A stretch of DNA of 64,000 nt from Clostridium estertheticum (GTDB lineage Bacteria; Bacillota; Clostridia; Clostridiales; Clostridiaceae): positions 3,472,001-3,536,000 of the forward strand of contig NZ_CP086239.1 in assembly GCF_026650985.1 (NCBI RefSeq), in the 5' to 3' direction. Positions 1-8,916 of the stretch are shown one piece after another. Both the position numbers and the translations under genes were made by a program. A model generated the notes under the pieces. That model did not search any database and was not told the DNA's origin. It saw only the letters and a program-made list of their open reading frames with translations. Every line of letters begins with the position of its first letter. Position 1 is the stretch's first letter.

Positions 1-1413
1 ATTTGTATCTTGAAGCACAACTCCAAGGGAACGACGCAAATCACTTTTTCTAATTTTATTAATATTTATATCATCATATCGAATTTTACCATCTTGGATA
101 TCATAGAAACGATTAATCAAATTAGTTATGGTGGTTTTTCCAGCACCAGTTGCACCAACAAATGCTAACTTTTCACCAGAATGTGCATCAAGGCTTACAT
201 TATGCAATACAGTTTTTTCTTCATTATAACCGAAATCCACATCAAAAAATTGTACATCTCCTGTTAATTTAGTATAGGTAACAGTACCATCTTCATGAGG
301 GTGCTTCCAAGCCCATATTCCTGTACGCTTTTCAGTTTCACATAAAACATCGCCCTCATATTTAGCATTTACTAGTGTTACATAACCTTCATCCTCTTCG
401 GATTCTTCATCCATCAATTCAAAAATACGTTGTGCACCCGCCAGTGCCATAATAACAGCGTTGAGTTGTTGAGAAATTTGACCAATAGGCATGCTGAAGG
501 TTTTACTAAGCTGTAAGAATGATGCAATAGCCCCTAGGGTTAATCCACCAATTCCACTTAGTGCTAAAACTCCTCCAACAATAGCAACCAAGACATAAAG
601 AAGATTACCTAAATTAGACATAATAGGCATAAGTATATTTGCATAATTATTTGCTTTTGTAGCATTATCACAAAGTTCTTCGTTTAGAAGGTCGAACTGA
701 TCTTTTGAATCTTCCTCATGGCAGAACACCTTAACCACATTTTGTCCATTAATCATTTCCTCGATAAATCCATTTGTTTTACCTATAGACCTTTGCTGTT
801 TAATAAAAAATTCAGAACTCCTCCCAGTAATTTTTCCAGTAATAAATAACATAACTACCACCATTATAATTACAAGCACAGTTAAATGCCAGCTGACATA
901 AAGCATGGCCAAAAATACACTTACAATAGTAATTGCAGAGGAAAACATCTGTGGAATACTTTGAGACAGCATCTGCCTTAAGGTATCTATATCATTAGTA
1001 TAGCGACTCATAATGTCGCCATGTGAATGAGTATCAAAATATTTTATAGACAGAGTTTGCATATGAGAATACATTTCATCTCTAATTTTCTTTTGTACCC
1101 CTTGGCCTATGGTTACCATTAATCTGTTATAGAGAAATGTCGCCACAACGCCAATACAATAAATACCAGCCATCACAAGTATAGCTTTTAGAAGTCCAGA
1201 GAATACAGGATTTGAAACTTTAAGTAGCGGAGTAATGTAATCATCAATCACTATTTGAAGAAAAAGCGACCCCCCCACCCCTGCAAGAGCACTAAATAGT
1301 ATACACACGACAACAATTATAAATTGTATTTTATAAGTACTTGTAACATATGAAAATAATCTTTTCATGGTTTTTCCATTTGATTTAGGTTTGGACTTAT
1401 TATTATTCTTCAT
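1..1413 (-). CDS. ABC exporter, permease-ATPase subunit (partial at window edge)
   Basis: This is a membrane half-transporter with an N-terminal six-helix exporter domain fused to an ATPase domain. I translated 471 codons from ATG 1413 to base 1. The Walker A motif GATGAGKT is intact near the left edge, and the C-terminal signature, Walker B and H-loop lie outside the window. The ATG overlaps the end of the preceding exporter gene by 11 bp and has an AAAGGGG site upstream, so the two subunits are translationally coupled and probably form a heterodimer. The marR gene upstream points to drug or toxin efflux. The substrate cannot be read from the sequence. Confidence 0.9.
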   Translation of the reverse strand, partial: MKNNNKSKPKSNGKTMKRLFSYVTSTYKIQFIIVVVCILFSALAGVGGSLFLQIVIDDYITPLLKVSNPVFSGLLKAILVMAGIYCIGVVATFLYNRLMVTIGQGVQKKIRDEMYSHMQTLSIKYFDTHSHGDIMSRYTNDIDTLRQMLSQSIPQMFSSAITIVSVFLAMLYVSWHLTVLVIIMVVVMLFITGKITGRSSEFFIKQQRSIGKTNGFIEEMINGQNVVKVFCHEEDSKDQFDLLNEELCDNATKANNYANILMPIMSNLGNLLYVLVAIVGGVLALSGIGGLTLGAIASFLQLSKTFSMPIGQISQQLNAVIMALAGAQRIFELMDEESEEDEGYVTLVNAKYEGDVLCETEKRTGIWAWKHPHEDGTVTYTKLTGDVQFFDVDFGYNEEKTVLHNVSLDAHSGEKLAFVGATGAGKTTITNLINRFYDIQDGKIRYDDININKIRKSDLRRSLGVVLQDTN

Positions 1414-3139
1414 TTGTCTCTACCCCTTTCATCTGTGAAGTATAGACTTCTTGATAGATTTTATTGGTTTTTAAAAGTTCACCATGAGTTCCTATGGCAT
1501 CTATTCTACCAGCATCCATTATAATTATCTTATCTGCATCCTCCACCGAGGAGATACGCTGAGCTATAATAATCTTTGTGGTACTAGGGATTTCCTCTTT
1601 GAATGCACGGCGGATTAGAGAATCTGTTTTCGTGTCTATGGCACTAGTAGAGTCATCTAAAATTAATATTTTAGGTTTCTTTAAGAGTGCACGTGCAATA
1701 CAAATCCTTTGCTTTTGCCCTCCAGAAACATTGGAACCTCCCTGTTCAATGTAGGTGTCATATTTCTGTGGAAATTTCGCAATAAAATCATCCGCTTGTG
1801 CTAACTTGCACACTCTTATGAGTTCATCATCCGAAGCCTCTTTATTTCCCCACCTAAGGTTCTCTTTGATTGTTCCTGAGAAAAGTACATTCTTTTGTAG
1901 AACCATGGCAACTTCATCACGTAAAGCTTGTATATCATATTTACGCACATCTACCCCACCGACTAAAATATTTCCACTTGATACGTCATAAAGTCTAGGA
2001 ATTAGTTGAACAAAGGTAGTTTTTGCACTTCCAGTTCCACCAATGATACCAATGGTTTCACCTGCCTTGATAGAAATATCAATTTTTTTAAGGCAAAGTT
2101 TATTTTTGTCATCATTGTAGCTAAAATCTACATTTTCAAACTTCACACAGCCATTAGGCACTTCATAAATCGGCTTCTCTGGATTATGCAAATCACTTTT
2201 TTCATCTAAAACCTCTACAATTCTTTCTGCTGAAGCACGAGAAATTGTAATCATGACAAAAACCATTGAAAGCATCATCAAACTCATTAAAATTTGTGCT
2301 GCGTAAGCCAGTAAACTCATTAATTGACCTATGGTCATAGTTGAACCTACAATCATCTTTGCACCAAACCAAGAGATTAGGAGAATACATGTATACATGG
2401 TAAACTGCATGAGTGGACTGTTAAAAGCTAATAATTTTTCTGCTTTTGAAAAATCATTATAGATTTTTGTGGATACCTCTCCAAATTTGCTTTTTTCATG
2501 TTCTTCACGAACATAAGATTTTACAACTCTAATACCACTTATGTTTTCTTGTACAACATTGTTTAGATGGTCGTAAGTACGGAATACTTTCTCAAAAATA
2601 GGATGGGCGTTGATAATAATTAAGTAAAGCCCAAATCCTAAAAATGGGATAGCTACAAGAAATACTAAAGCTAATTTTGCATTAAGGTTAAATGCCATAA
2701 TCAAAGAAAAAATAAGCATTAACGGACTTCGTACTAAAATACGAATAATCATCTGGTAAGAATTTTGAACATTGGTCACATCTGTAGTTAACCTAGTTAC
2801 TAGGCTTGCAGTTGAAAATTTTTCAATATCCGAGAATGAAAAACTCTGTATATTGTAATACATTTCTCGACGTACATTTTTCGCATATCCCGCAGATGCT
2901 TTGGCTGCATATCTTCCTGATTGCATACCGAAAAAAAGTGAAAATATAGTACACAGCACTAGGACAATACCCATTTTACTGATGTAACCTAAATTTCCTT
3001 TTGAGATTCCGTTATCAATAATTTGTGCCATTAGGAATGGTATTATAACCTCCATAATAACCTCAAATGTTACAAAAACGGGCGCAAGGATGGTGTCTTT
3101 TTTATACTCACCTACGCATTTTGCAAGTCGTTTAATCAT
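1403..3139 (-). CDS. ABC exporter, permease-ATPase subunit with degenerate ATPase site
   Basis: A 578-residue half-transporter with exporter-type transmembrane helices in the first 310 residues and a C-terminal ATPase domain. I chose ATG 3139 because GGAGG lies eight bases upstream; the ATG at 3160 has no such site. The catalytic residues are altered: Walker A reads GGTGSAKT, with Ala in place of the Gly before the Lys, Walker B ends in Asp-Asp, and the H-loop reads AQR instead of AHR. In heterodimeric exporters of the BmrCD/TM287-288 kind, one subunit normally carries such a degenerate site while the partner supplies catalysis. The partner is the overlapping downstream gene. Role inferred: efflux under MarR control. 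Confidence 0.9.
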   Translation of the reverse strand: MIKRLAKCVGEYKKDTILAPVFVTFEVIMEVIIPFLMAQIIDNGISKGNLGYISKMGIVLVLCTIFSLFFGMQSGRYAAKASAGYAKNVRREMYYNIQSFSFSDIEKFSTASLVTRLTTDVTNVQNSYQMIIRILVRSPLMLIFSLIMAFNLNAKLALVFLVAIPFLGFGLYLIIINAHPIFEKVFRTYDHLNNVVQENISGIRVVKSYVREEHEKSKFGEVSTKIYNDFSKAEKLLAFNSPLMQFTMYTCILLISWFGAKMIVGSTMTIGQLMSLLAYAAQILMSLMMLSMVFVMITISRASAERIVEVLDEKSDLHNPEKPIYEVPNGCVKFENVDFSYNDDKNKLCLKKIDISIKAGETIGIIGGTGSAKTTFVQLIPRLYDVSSGNILVGGVDVRKYDIQALRDEVAMVLQKNVLFSGTIKENLRWGNKEASDDELIRVCKLAQADDFIAKFPQKYDTYIEQGGSNVSGGQKQRICIARALLKKPKILILDDSTSAIDTKTDSLIRRAFKEEIPSTTKIIIAQRISSVEDADKIIIMDAGRIDAIGTHGELLKTNKIYQEVYTSQMKGVETNEE

Positions 3140-3183
3140 AATTTGGTAACCTCCATACATTAATATTTCTCATTAGCCATACA

Positions 3184-3197
3184 GTTAGGTAACTAAC
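3184..3197. promoter_or_regulatory. Candidate MarR operator between marR and the exporter genes
   Basis: GTTAGgtaaCTAAC is an inverted repeat with the same arms and 4-bp spacer as the site upstream of marR at 3701. It lies between the marR stop and the exporter start, so it could let MarR also control an internal promoter. Confidence 0.5.
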
Positions 3198-3244
3198 GAC
3201 ACAGCAAAAAATAACCGTCTGTCTATGCCTAACAAGATAGTTAA

Positions 3245-3682
3245 CTATTCTATATTTTTTGAAATTTTGTTCACAAGCCGAAGGAAAGTTTCAATTTCTT
3301 CATTTGTTAAGCCCTTCGCAATTTTTTGTTCTACTTGAATAATTTGGGATTCTATCTTTAGATGAATGCCAAAAGCTTTTTCAGTAAGAATAAGTTTTTT
3401 TAATCGTGCATCGCAAGACACTGATTCCCTAGTTATCAATTCATTTTTTTCCATAAGTTGTAAAATTACAGTAGCTGTGGACCTCCTAATGTTAAACGCA
3501 ATTTCAACATCTTTTTGGAAAACATCTCTTTTCTCTACGTTATCACAAAGATAACCAATGATCCAGCACTGCATTCCTGTTATGCCATCAATCTCACATT
3601 TTGAAACGCCAATATCAATTTGTCGTTTCACTTGATTAGAAAGTGTTTTTACTACAAATCCTATAGCCTTTGAACGATCCAT
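3245..3682 (-). CDS. MarR-family transcriptional regulator
   Basis: A 145-residue winged-helix repressor. Its central part (helix-turn-helix around IAFNIRRSTATVILQLMEK) and the following basic wing with SCDARLKKLILTEK match the MarR family, whose length it also fits. ATG 3682 is preferred because GGGGAG stands seven bases upstream; the ATG at 3697 would start inside that site. It is first in an apparent operon with the two exporter subunits and would repress them until a ligand binds. Palindromes with identical arms lie upstream of it and between it and the exporter genes, which suggests autoregulation. Confidence 0.88.
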   Translation of the reverse strand: MDRSKAIGFVVKTLSNQVKRQIDIGVSKCEIDGITGMQCWIIGYLCDNVEKRDVFQKDVEIAFNIRRSTATVILQLMEKNELITRESVSCDARLKKLILTEKAFGIHLKIESQIIQVEQKIAKGLTNEEIETFLRLVNKISKNIE

Positions 3683-3700
3683 AAAGCATCTCCCCATTAT

Positions 3701-3714
3701 GTTAGCATACTAAC
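3701..3714. promoter_or_regulatory. Candidate MarR operator upstream of marR
   Basis: GTTAGcataCTAAC lies just downstream of a good promoter and just upstream of the marR ribosome binding site, a position suited to autorepression. The arms are identical to those at 3184-3197. Confidence 0.55.
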
Positions 3715-3715
3715 A

Positions 3716-3744
3716 ATTTTAATACTTGATGCTATAATTGTCAA
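3716..3744 (-). promoter_or_regulatory. Promoter of marR-ABC operon
   Basis: On the minus strand TTGACA (3744-3739) and TAAAAT (3721-3716) are 17 bases apart, a near-consensus vegetative promoter. The MarR-type palindrome begins two bases downstream of the -10 box. Confidence 0.6.
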
Positions 3745-4095
3745 ACTCTATTAAAAATGACCTTAGCAGTTATATAATTATTTGAGTGTTTTATTGATAG
3801 AGGCGGTGCTTTACCTTTAAAATACTTTTTTCATAATTTTCACAAAAAACAATTATTGGAGCAACTAAAATTGCATTTAGCTCCTCCAATTTACTATCTA
3901 GTTTTCTTGCCGCACAATTTTATAGTAAGTCTTAGCTGTCAACCCATAAACTACAGCATATAACACTGCAAAGATCATCTTCTACAATCAATATTTTATA
4001 CATACATTTACTATACTAAATGTCATATGTATTTCAGTCAAGTTTTTCACTGGTGGATGCTAAACAGAACCTTTAAAATCCACTTCTTAAGAATA
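3745..4095. other. Gene-free interval
   Basis: No convincing reading frame. It holds an imperfect hairpin at 3855-3890 (arms ATTGGAG and CTCCAAT) and a second, longer-looped one at about 4053-4082 (GTGGAT and ATCCAC), which could end transcription of the hydrolase operon. Neither has a good T tract. Confidence 0.4.
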
Positions 4096-5067
4096 TTAAT
4101 TATCATACTTACCTAAAAACTCTCGAGTTTCTTTTCCAATCTCTTGTGATTTCGTATAGAAAATGTAATGTTTTCCTTCTATAGTAGAATAACTAAATTT
4201 AGTATACTCCTTAAATTCATTTAAATTTTTACTCATTATTTTTGTATACTTCTCATTATTTATATCTTTCATAGATCTAATTGGTATAAATTTTAGTATT
4301 GGCAAATCCTTTGGCATTTTAGTTTTATTAACTGTTTCACAATTCTTTAATATCATATTAACTTCATTTTCCATTGTTTTGTTAAATGGATTTTGCACTC
4401 CCATTTTAACTAAATCATTTTTATCCTTTTGTGAAAAACAAGCTTCATCTTTATAAATGTTATTATAGTATATCCTATCAATGCCTAAGACATTTCCTAC
4501 AGTAGCTGCGATATATTGCTTTTTACCAATAGATAAATCAACTTTATCCGCTTCATCTAGACATGCTTTAACTAATGTTGTATCCATCATAATTATTGCT
4601 TTAATTTCTTTCGGATAAACCGCTGCATAATATTGAGCATATATGCCTGATACAGAGTGAGGCATAAGTATATATGGCCCAGCTATATTCGCTTCCTTCA
4701 ATGCCGCCCTGGTTTCAGCAACAATATTTTCTACGCTACGCTCTTTTGGAGTTTCATCGCTAAACCCATAACCAAAGGGTTCAACAACGACTACTTTAAA
4801 GTCTTTTTTTAATTCTTTAATCAAAGGTTTAAAATCAATTGAAGGTGCAATACTTCCTAAACCAGGCATTAAAACAATTGTTTTTTTTCCTACTCCCTCA
4901 GAATATACGTGCATTTTTTTACCATCAACATTAACTAATGTACCTAAATGATTAACATCGTCCTTTTCTAGATGTTTTCGAACTTGACCTACTATAGATA
5001 TAATTGTTAACAATGCTAATATCACAACAATAATTTTTTTTAATATCTTTAGTGTCTTTTTAAGCAT
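4096..5067 (-). CDS. Membrane-anchored alpha/beta hydrolase
   Basis: A 323-residue protein with an uncleaved N-terminal hydrophobic helix (about residues 8-27) followed by an alpha/beta-hydrolase fold. The oxyanion region reads MPGLGS, the nucleophile elbow is HSVSG (Ser in G-x-S-x-G context with His for the first Gly), and GKHYIF near the C-terminus probably supplies the catalytic His. The catalytic acid is not obvious. ATG 5067 has GAAGGTGA upstream and overlaps the BceB-type gene by 8 bp; the upstream ATG at 5085 lacks a site. Its place as last gene of a bacitracin-type module suggests an envelope or peptide-related role, but the substrate is unknown. Confidence 0.8.
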   Translation of the reverse strand: MLKKTLKILKKIIVVILALLTIISIVGQVRKHLEKDDVNHLGTLVNVDGKKMHVYSEGVGKKTIVLMPGLGSIAPSIDFKPLIKELKKDFKVVVVEPFGYGFSDETPKERSVENIVAETRAALKEANIAGPYILMPHSVSGIYAQYYAAVYPKEIKAIIMMDTTLVKACLDEADKVDLSIGKKQYIAATVGNVLGIDRIYYNNIYKDEACFSQKDKNDLVKMGVQNPFNKTMENEVNMILKNCETVNKTKMPKDLPILKFIPIRSMKDINNEKYTKIMSKNLNEFKEYTKFSYSTIEGKHYIFYTKSQEIGKETREFLGKYDN

Positions 5068-6982
5068 TATAATCACCTTCTTCATAGACCATCCTCACGT
5101 AATTATTACTTATGAAAAAATAGAATAAAATCATTGTTATTGAATATAAGCATATCGCAATTATTAACTGAGTATTAAATGAAAAATTCATTATTTGTTC
5201 TAACATCTTCATTGCAATAATACTATGGAGTATCCCTACACTACCAGGTAAAATAAATGAAATTCCAACTTGTACATACACAGATCTCTTTACTTCCTCT
5301 TTGCTCATACTTATTTTCTTCAATATTTTGTACTGCTCTTTATCCATGAAGGCATCCTTTAATATTTTAAAATAAATTGTACTAAAGGTTGAAATTATAA
5401 ATATTATAGACATTATTAACCCTAAAAAATGAAATATTTCTATTGCATAATAATCCCATGTATATTCATTGATATGTGGATATATCTTATCCTTTTTTAT
5501 GACTTTACTTATGTTTAATATTAATTGGTCTGCCTCTTTCTCCTTACTTATTTGAACGCAATTTAAATATGTTTCATTAAAACCTTCCTTAACCTTTTCA
5601 TATTCATCATCTTCTAAAATATATATATTCTTTTTTCCTAATTTCTTTATAATCCCAGTAAAAGGTATATCTTCTTGTTTTTTAATTACATAATCTCTAT
5701 TTTTTATTTTTATTTCTTTTTTCAGAGCATTCAATGGAGATGCTAATGTTGTTGCACTTATTATAAAAACAGCCTCGCCTCCCTTAGGCTTAATATTATC
5801 TGTTACTTTATAATTCAGAAACTCTAAATTCTTTTTTAATGTTGAATAGCTTATTATTATTGCTTCATTATTATAATCTACTTTTTTAGGATAGTTTATA
5901 TAGTCAATCTTTCCGAGGAAAAATTTATTTTCATTAATTCCAATTAACTTATGATTAGATTCATTAATTATTCCTACTACTTTTTCTTTTAATTTTTCAT
6001 CATTACTTTCATAACTAAAACTATATGGAGATTCTTTAATAATTTCTTTTTGGGCAACTTTCTCAAAGGATAAGCTTACTCCAAAGGCTGTTATAGCTGC
6101 TGCACATAATATTGCCGTCATAGCTAGATTGTGATAATTTCCTTTTAGTCTAAAATACACATTAGAAATACTTACTAACCTAACATTCTTATATACAATA
6201 TTTTTGTTTTTAATCATCTTATTAAAAACTATGGACATGAAACTTCCAAAGAAAAAGTATGTTCCTATTGAAACACATAATAGTGCTGTCATAGATGAAA
6301 ACATCAAATCTAGATCCCATCTTTTAATCATAACTCCAACTAAGTAGCCAGCTAAAATTAATAATACCCCCAAGATTCCCTTAAAATATCTTAACTTTTG
6401 TAGATTTTCTTTTTCCTTTGTAGCATTAATCATATCTATGAGTTTACTTTTTTTTACCACTCTATATTTCTTATAACCTAATATTCCAAAAATACATGAG
6501 AATGCTAAAATTACTATAAAAATAGAGTTTAATGATATTTTGAAAGGTATCTCTACATTTAAAGAAATTGATTTTGCGAGTAACATAAAAAATAATTTAG
6601 ATGATATTACTCCAAATGCAAGTCCACTAACCATAGAGGTAACTCCAAGTAATAAACTTTCTATTGCAAATACTTGTCCAATTTTTGATTGAGTAATTCC
6701 CATTAACATATACAAAGCGGTCTCCTTTTTCCTATTTAATAGAAAAAATTCATCTGCATTAAATATAAAATATATCACTGTACATACTAAGATAAATCCA
6801 CATGAAAGACTTGCTACACTTGCTGCCTGAAACCTTTCACTAATTGCAGTAAATACATCGTTGTTTTCTATAGCTAAAAAGTTATATAAAGTTGCAACAG
6901 ATACAATTGTAATAAGCAAATAAAGTTTATATACCTTTATATTATCCTTAAAAAGCTTCAATGATAGTTTAAATGAGTTCAT
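5060..6982 (-). CDS. BceB-type ABC transporter permease
   Basis: A 640-residue FtsX-like permease. It begins with a helix at about 17-35, has further helices in the first 300 residues, a large extracellular region from about 310 to 505 and three C-terminal helices. This layout is that of the BceB/YtsD family, in which the large loop senses peptide antibiotics bound to lipid carriers and signals to the partner kinase. The ATG has GGGGGAG upstream and overlaps the ATPase gene by 14 bp. The downstream hydrolase also overlaps it, so three genes are coupled. Ligand specificity cannot be told from the sequence. Confidence 0.88.
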   Translation of the reverse strand: MNSFKLSLKLFKDNIKVYKLYLLITIVSVATLYNFLAIENNDVFTAISERFQAASVASLSCGFILVCTVIYFIFNADEFFLLNRKKETALYMLMGITQSKIGQVFAIESLLLGVTSMVSGLAFGVISSKLFFMLLAKSISLNVEIPFKISLNSIFIVILAFSCIFGILGYKKYRVVKKSKLIDMINATKEKENLQKLRYFKGILGVLLILAGYLVGVMIKRWDLDLMFSSMTALLCVSIGTYFFFGSFMSIVFNKMIKNKNIVYKNVRLVSISNVYFRLKGNYHNLAMTAILCAAAITAFGVSLSFEKVAQKEIIKESPYSFSYESNDEKLKEKVVGIINESNHKLIGINENKFFLGKIDYINYPKKVDYNNEAIIISYSTLKKNLEFLNYKVTDNIKPKGGEAVFIISATTLASPLNALKKEIKIKNRDYVIKKQEDIPFTGIIKKLGKKNIYILEDDEYEKVKEGFNETYLNCVQISKEKEADQLILNISKVIKKDKIYPHINEYTWDYYAIEIFHFLGLIMSIIFIISTFSTIYFKILKDAFMDKEQYKILKKISMSKEEVKRSVYVQVGISFILPGSVGILHSIIAMKMLEQIMNFSFNTQLIIAICLYSITMILFYFFISNNYVRMVYEEGDYNA

Positions 6983-7733
6983 CGCTTTCTCCCCCCATCA
7001 TAGCTATCATATTAAGAATCTTTTTAAACATCTCGTTTTTATCTCCATTGCTGTCTAACTCACCACATATATTGCCATCCTTCAAAAACATTACTCTATC
7101 TGCATAACTTGCAGCCCTGGCATCATGGCTTACCATTATAATTGTAGTATTATAATTTTTATTTATATTTACAAAACATTCAAGAACTTCTATAGCTGAT
7201 TTAGAATCTAAAGCACCAGTTGGTTCATCTGCAAAAATCACCTTTGGAGATGTAATTAATGCTCTACAGATTGCTGCTCTTTGCTTTTGGCCCCCTGATA
7301 ATTGATAAGGATATTTATCTAGATGTTTTTCAATACCTAAGAGCTTTGTTAGTTTATTAATTTTTTCTAATATTATCTCTACCTTTTCATTGTTTAATGT
7401 TAATGGCAATGCAATATTATCTCTTATTGTCATATTATCTAACAAATTAAAATCTTGAAAAACAAAACCTATTACGTCTCTCCTAAACCTAGCTAATTCA
7501 TTTTCTTTTAGACTGTTCACATCTTTACCATCAATTAAAACCTCTCCTGAAGTTGCTTTGTCTATTGTTGACATGACATTTAAAAGGGTAGTTTTTCCTG
7601 AACCTGAAGGTCCCATTATACTAATAAATTCACCTTCATTAATTTCTAAATCTACTTCCTTTAATACTTTATGTTTATTAGTTAACCTTCCATATTCTTT
7701 AATTAATTTTGATACCGATACAATTTTTTTCAT
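6969..7733 (-). CDS. BceA-type ABC transporter ATPase
   Basis: A 254-residue MacB/LolD-like ATPase with Walker A GPSGSGKTT (about residues 41-49), signature LSGGQKQR, Walker B VIFADEPTGALDSK and H-loop MVSHD, all intact. It partners the permease that overlaps its 3' end. The GAGGTGATAAT leader gives a good ribosome binding site for ATG 7733. A BceR-type box and a promoter lie just upstream, inside and beyond the end of the kinase gene, so the transporter is probably induced by the two-component system. Confidence 0.92.
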   Translation of the reverse strand: MKKIVSVSKLIKEYGRLTNKHKVLKEVDLEINEGEFISIMGPSGSGKTTLLNVMSTIDKATSGEVLIDGKDVNSLKENELARFRRDVIGFVFQDFNLLDNMTIRDNIALPLTLNNEKVEIILEKINKLTKLLGIEKHLDKYPYQLSGGQKQRAAICRALITSPKVIFADEPTGALDSKSAIEVLECFVNINKNYNTTIIMVSHDARAASYADRVMFLKDGNICGELDSNGDKNEMFKKILNMIAMMGGESDELI

Positions 7734-7759
7734 ATTATCACCTCGTATCTATAGTATAA

Positions 7760-7789
7760 TTTATACCCGATTACTCCTCCACCTATCAA
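7760..7789 (-). promoter_or_regulatory. Candidate promoter of the bceAB-type operon
   Basis: On the minus strand TTGATA (7789-7784) and TATAAA (7765-7760) are 18 bases apart, directly before the ATPase gene. A 9-bp inverted repeat (7768-7776 and 7831-7839, CCGATTACT) encloses the region together with the BceR-type box. Confidence 0.4.
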
Positions 7790-7805
7790 GGTTACAAATT
7801 AGATT

Positions 7806-8813
7806 CTAATGTGACATTGGTGTAACATTATAGTAATCGGCTAACTTGTAAAAGCTTAAAATAAATTCAGTGTACTCACCCTCTCTACTTTCTACCTTTA
7901 AATCTATATTTAAATTATTACACATCTTTTTTGCATAATATAAACCAATGCCAGTTGATTTAGTTCTTGTTCTTCCATTTTTTCCAGTAAATCCTTTATT
8001 AAATATTCTATTTATATCTTCCTTTGGAATACCAATTCCATTATCTTTAATATGTAAATAGTAAGCCTTGCTATCTTCTTTACTCAAAACATGTAATTGT
8101 CCATTTTCATTGGTGTATTTACTACTATTATTAATAATTTGAGAAAGGATATAGTGAATCCATTTTCTATCACTTATTATATTAAAACCTTCAACCTCTA
8201 ATATTATTTCAATGTTTTTGTTTATGAAAAATATTGCATTCACTTTTATTGCCTTTCTAATTTCATCTCCTACTGCTACTTGCTCACTTTTCACATCTAA
8301 ATTATAATTATTTGCTCTTGTAACATATAGAACTTGATTTACACTAAACTCCATTTGTTTCATTTCAGATATTATCTTTTGCGATTCATCCTCTTCCAAG
8401 TCTTCTAATAATAAATCAACAATAGCAATATTAATTTTAATATCATGAACCCATTTTGTAATATAATCTTCAAAATCATTTATATTGTTTTTTAAACTTT
8501 CTTCCTTCTTTAGATATTCTAAACTTTGTTTTTCTAAAATATTTGAAACAATATTTAAATGAAAATCATTTGTTTTATTAGCTAATCCCTCATTGAATTT
8601 CAAAATATTACTGTATTTATTTTTTTCTTTTATAAATCCATAGGTAAAAGTTATAAATGCTATTAATAAAATAAGCACGTCCATATACACAATATCTTTA
8701 AACGCTTTATTTATAGTACTACTGGTATATACTATACAATTAGTTATTATAAAAATTATTATATTATTTGTTAACCATACTTTATTAATCTTCATATAAT
8801 CAATTAACTTCAT
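7806..8813 (-). CDS. BceS-type intramembrane-sensing histidine kinase
   Basis: A 335-residue kinase with two N-terminal membrane helices (about 14-32 and 42-60) joined by a very short loop and no extracellular sensor, the hallmark of BceS-like kinases that read the state of their transporter. The phosphoacceptor is His in WVHDIK at about residue 127. The ATPase part has NNSSKY (N box), DNGIGI (G1) and STGIGLYY (G2). An AGGGGA site precedes the ATG. It lies between the response regulator and the transporter genes. Confidence 0.9.
   Translation of the reverse strand: MKLIDYMKINKVWLTNNIIIFIITNCIVYTSSTINKAFKDIVYMDVLILLIAFITFTYGFIKEKNKYSNILKFNEGLANKTNDFHLNIVSNILEKQSLEYLKKEESLKNNINDFEDYITKWVHDIKINIAIVDLLLEDLEEDESQKIISEMKQMEFSVNQVLYVTRANNYNLDVKSEQVAVGDEIRKAIKVNAIFFINKNIEIILEVEGFNIISDRKWIHYILSQIINNSSKYTNENGQLHVLSKEDSKAYYLHIKDNGIGIPKEDINRIFNKGFTGKNGRTRTKSTGIGLYYAKKMCNNLNIDLKVESREGEYTEFILSFYKLADYYNVTPMSH
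7812..7825. promoter_or_regulatory. BceR-type binding box inside the kinase gene
   Basis: Read on the minus strand the site is TTACAccaaTGTCA, close to the BceR consensus known from Bacillus (TnACA-N4-TGTAA). It overlaps the last kinase codons and lies about 22 bases upstream of the candidate -35 box, a normal position for an OmpR-family activator. Identification is by pattern only. Confidence 0.45.
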
Positions 8814-8868
8814 CTACTATTTTCCCCTTTTTATCCTTTATATAAATAACTATATTTTTTGTCTCTTA

Positions 8869-8912
8869 ATAAAAAGCCAACCATTCAGGATTTTTATCCA
8901 AACAGTTGACTT
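8869..8912 (-). terminator. Terminator after the bceR-type gene
   Basis: On the minus strand AGTCAACT and GGTTGGCT pair (with G-U pairs), an inner GGAT/ATCC stem extends the hairpin, and TTTTTATT follows. It would separate the response regulator transcript from the kinase and transporter genes, or limit read-through. Confidence 0.6.
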
Positions 8913-8916
8913 AATA

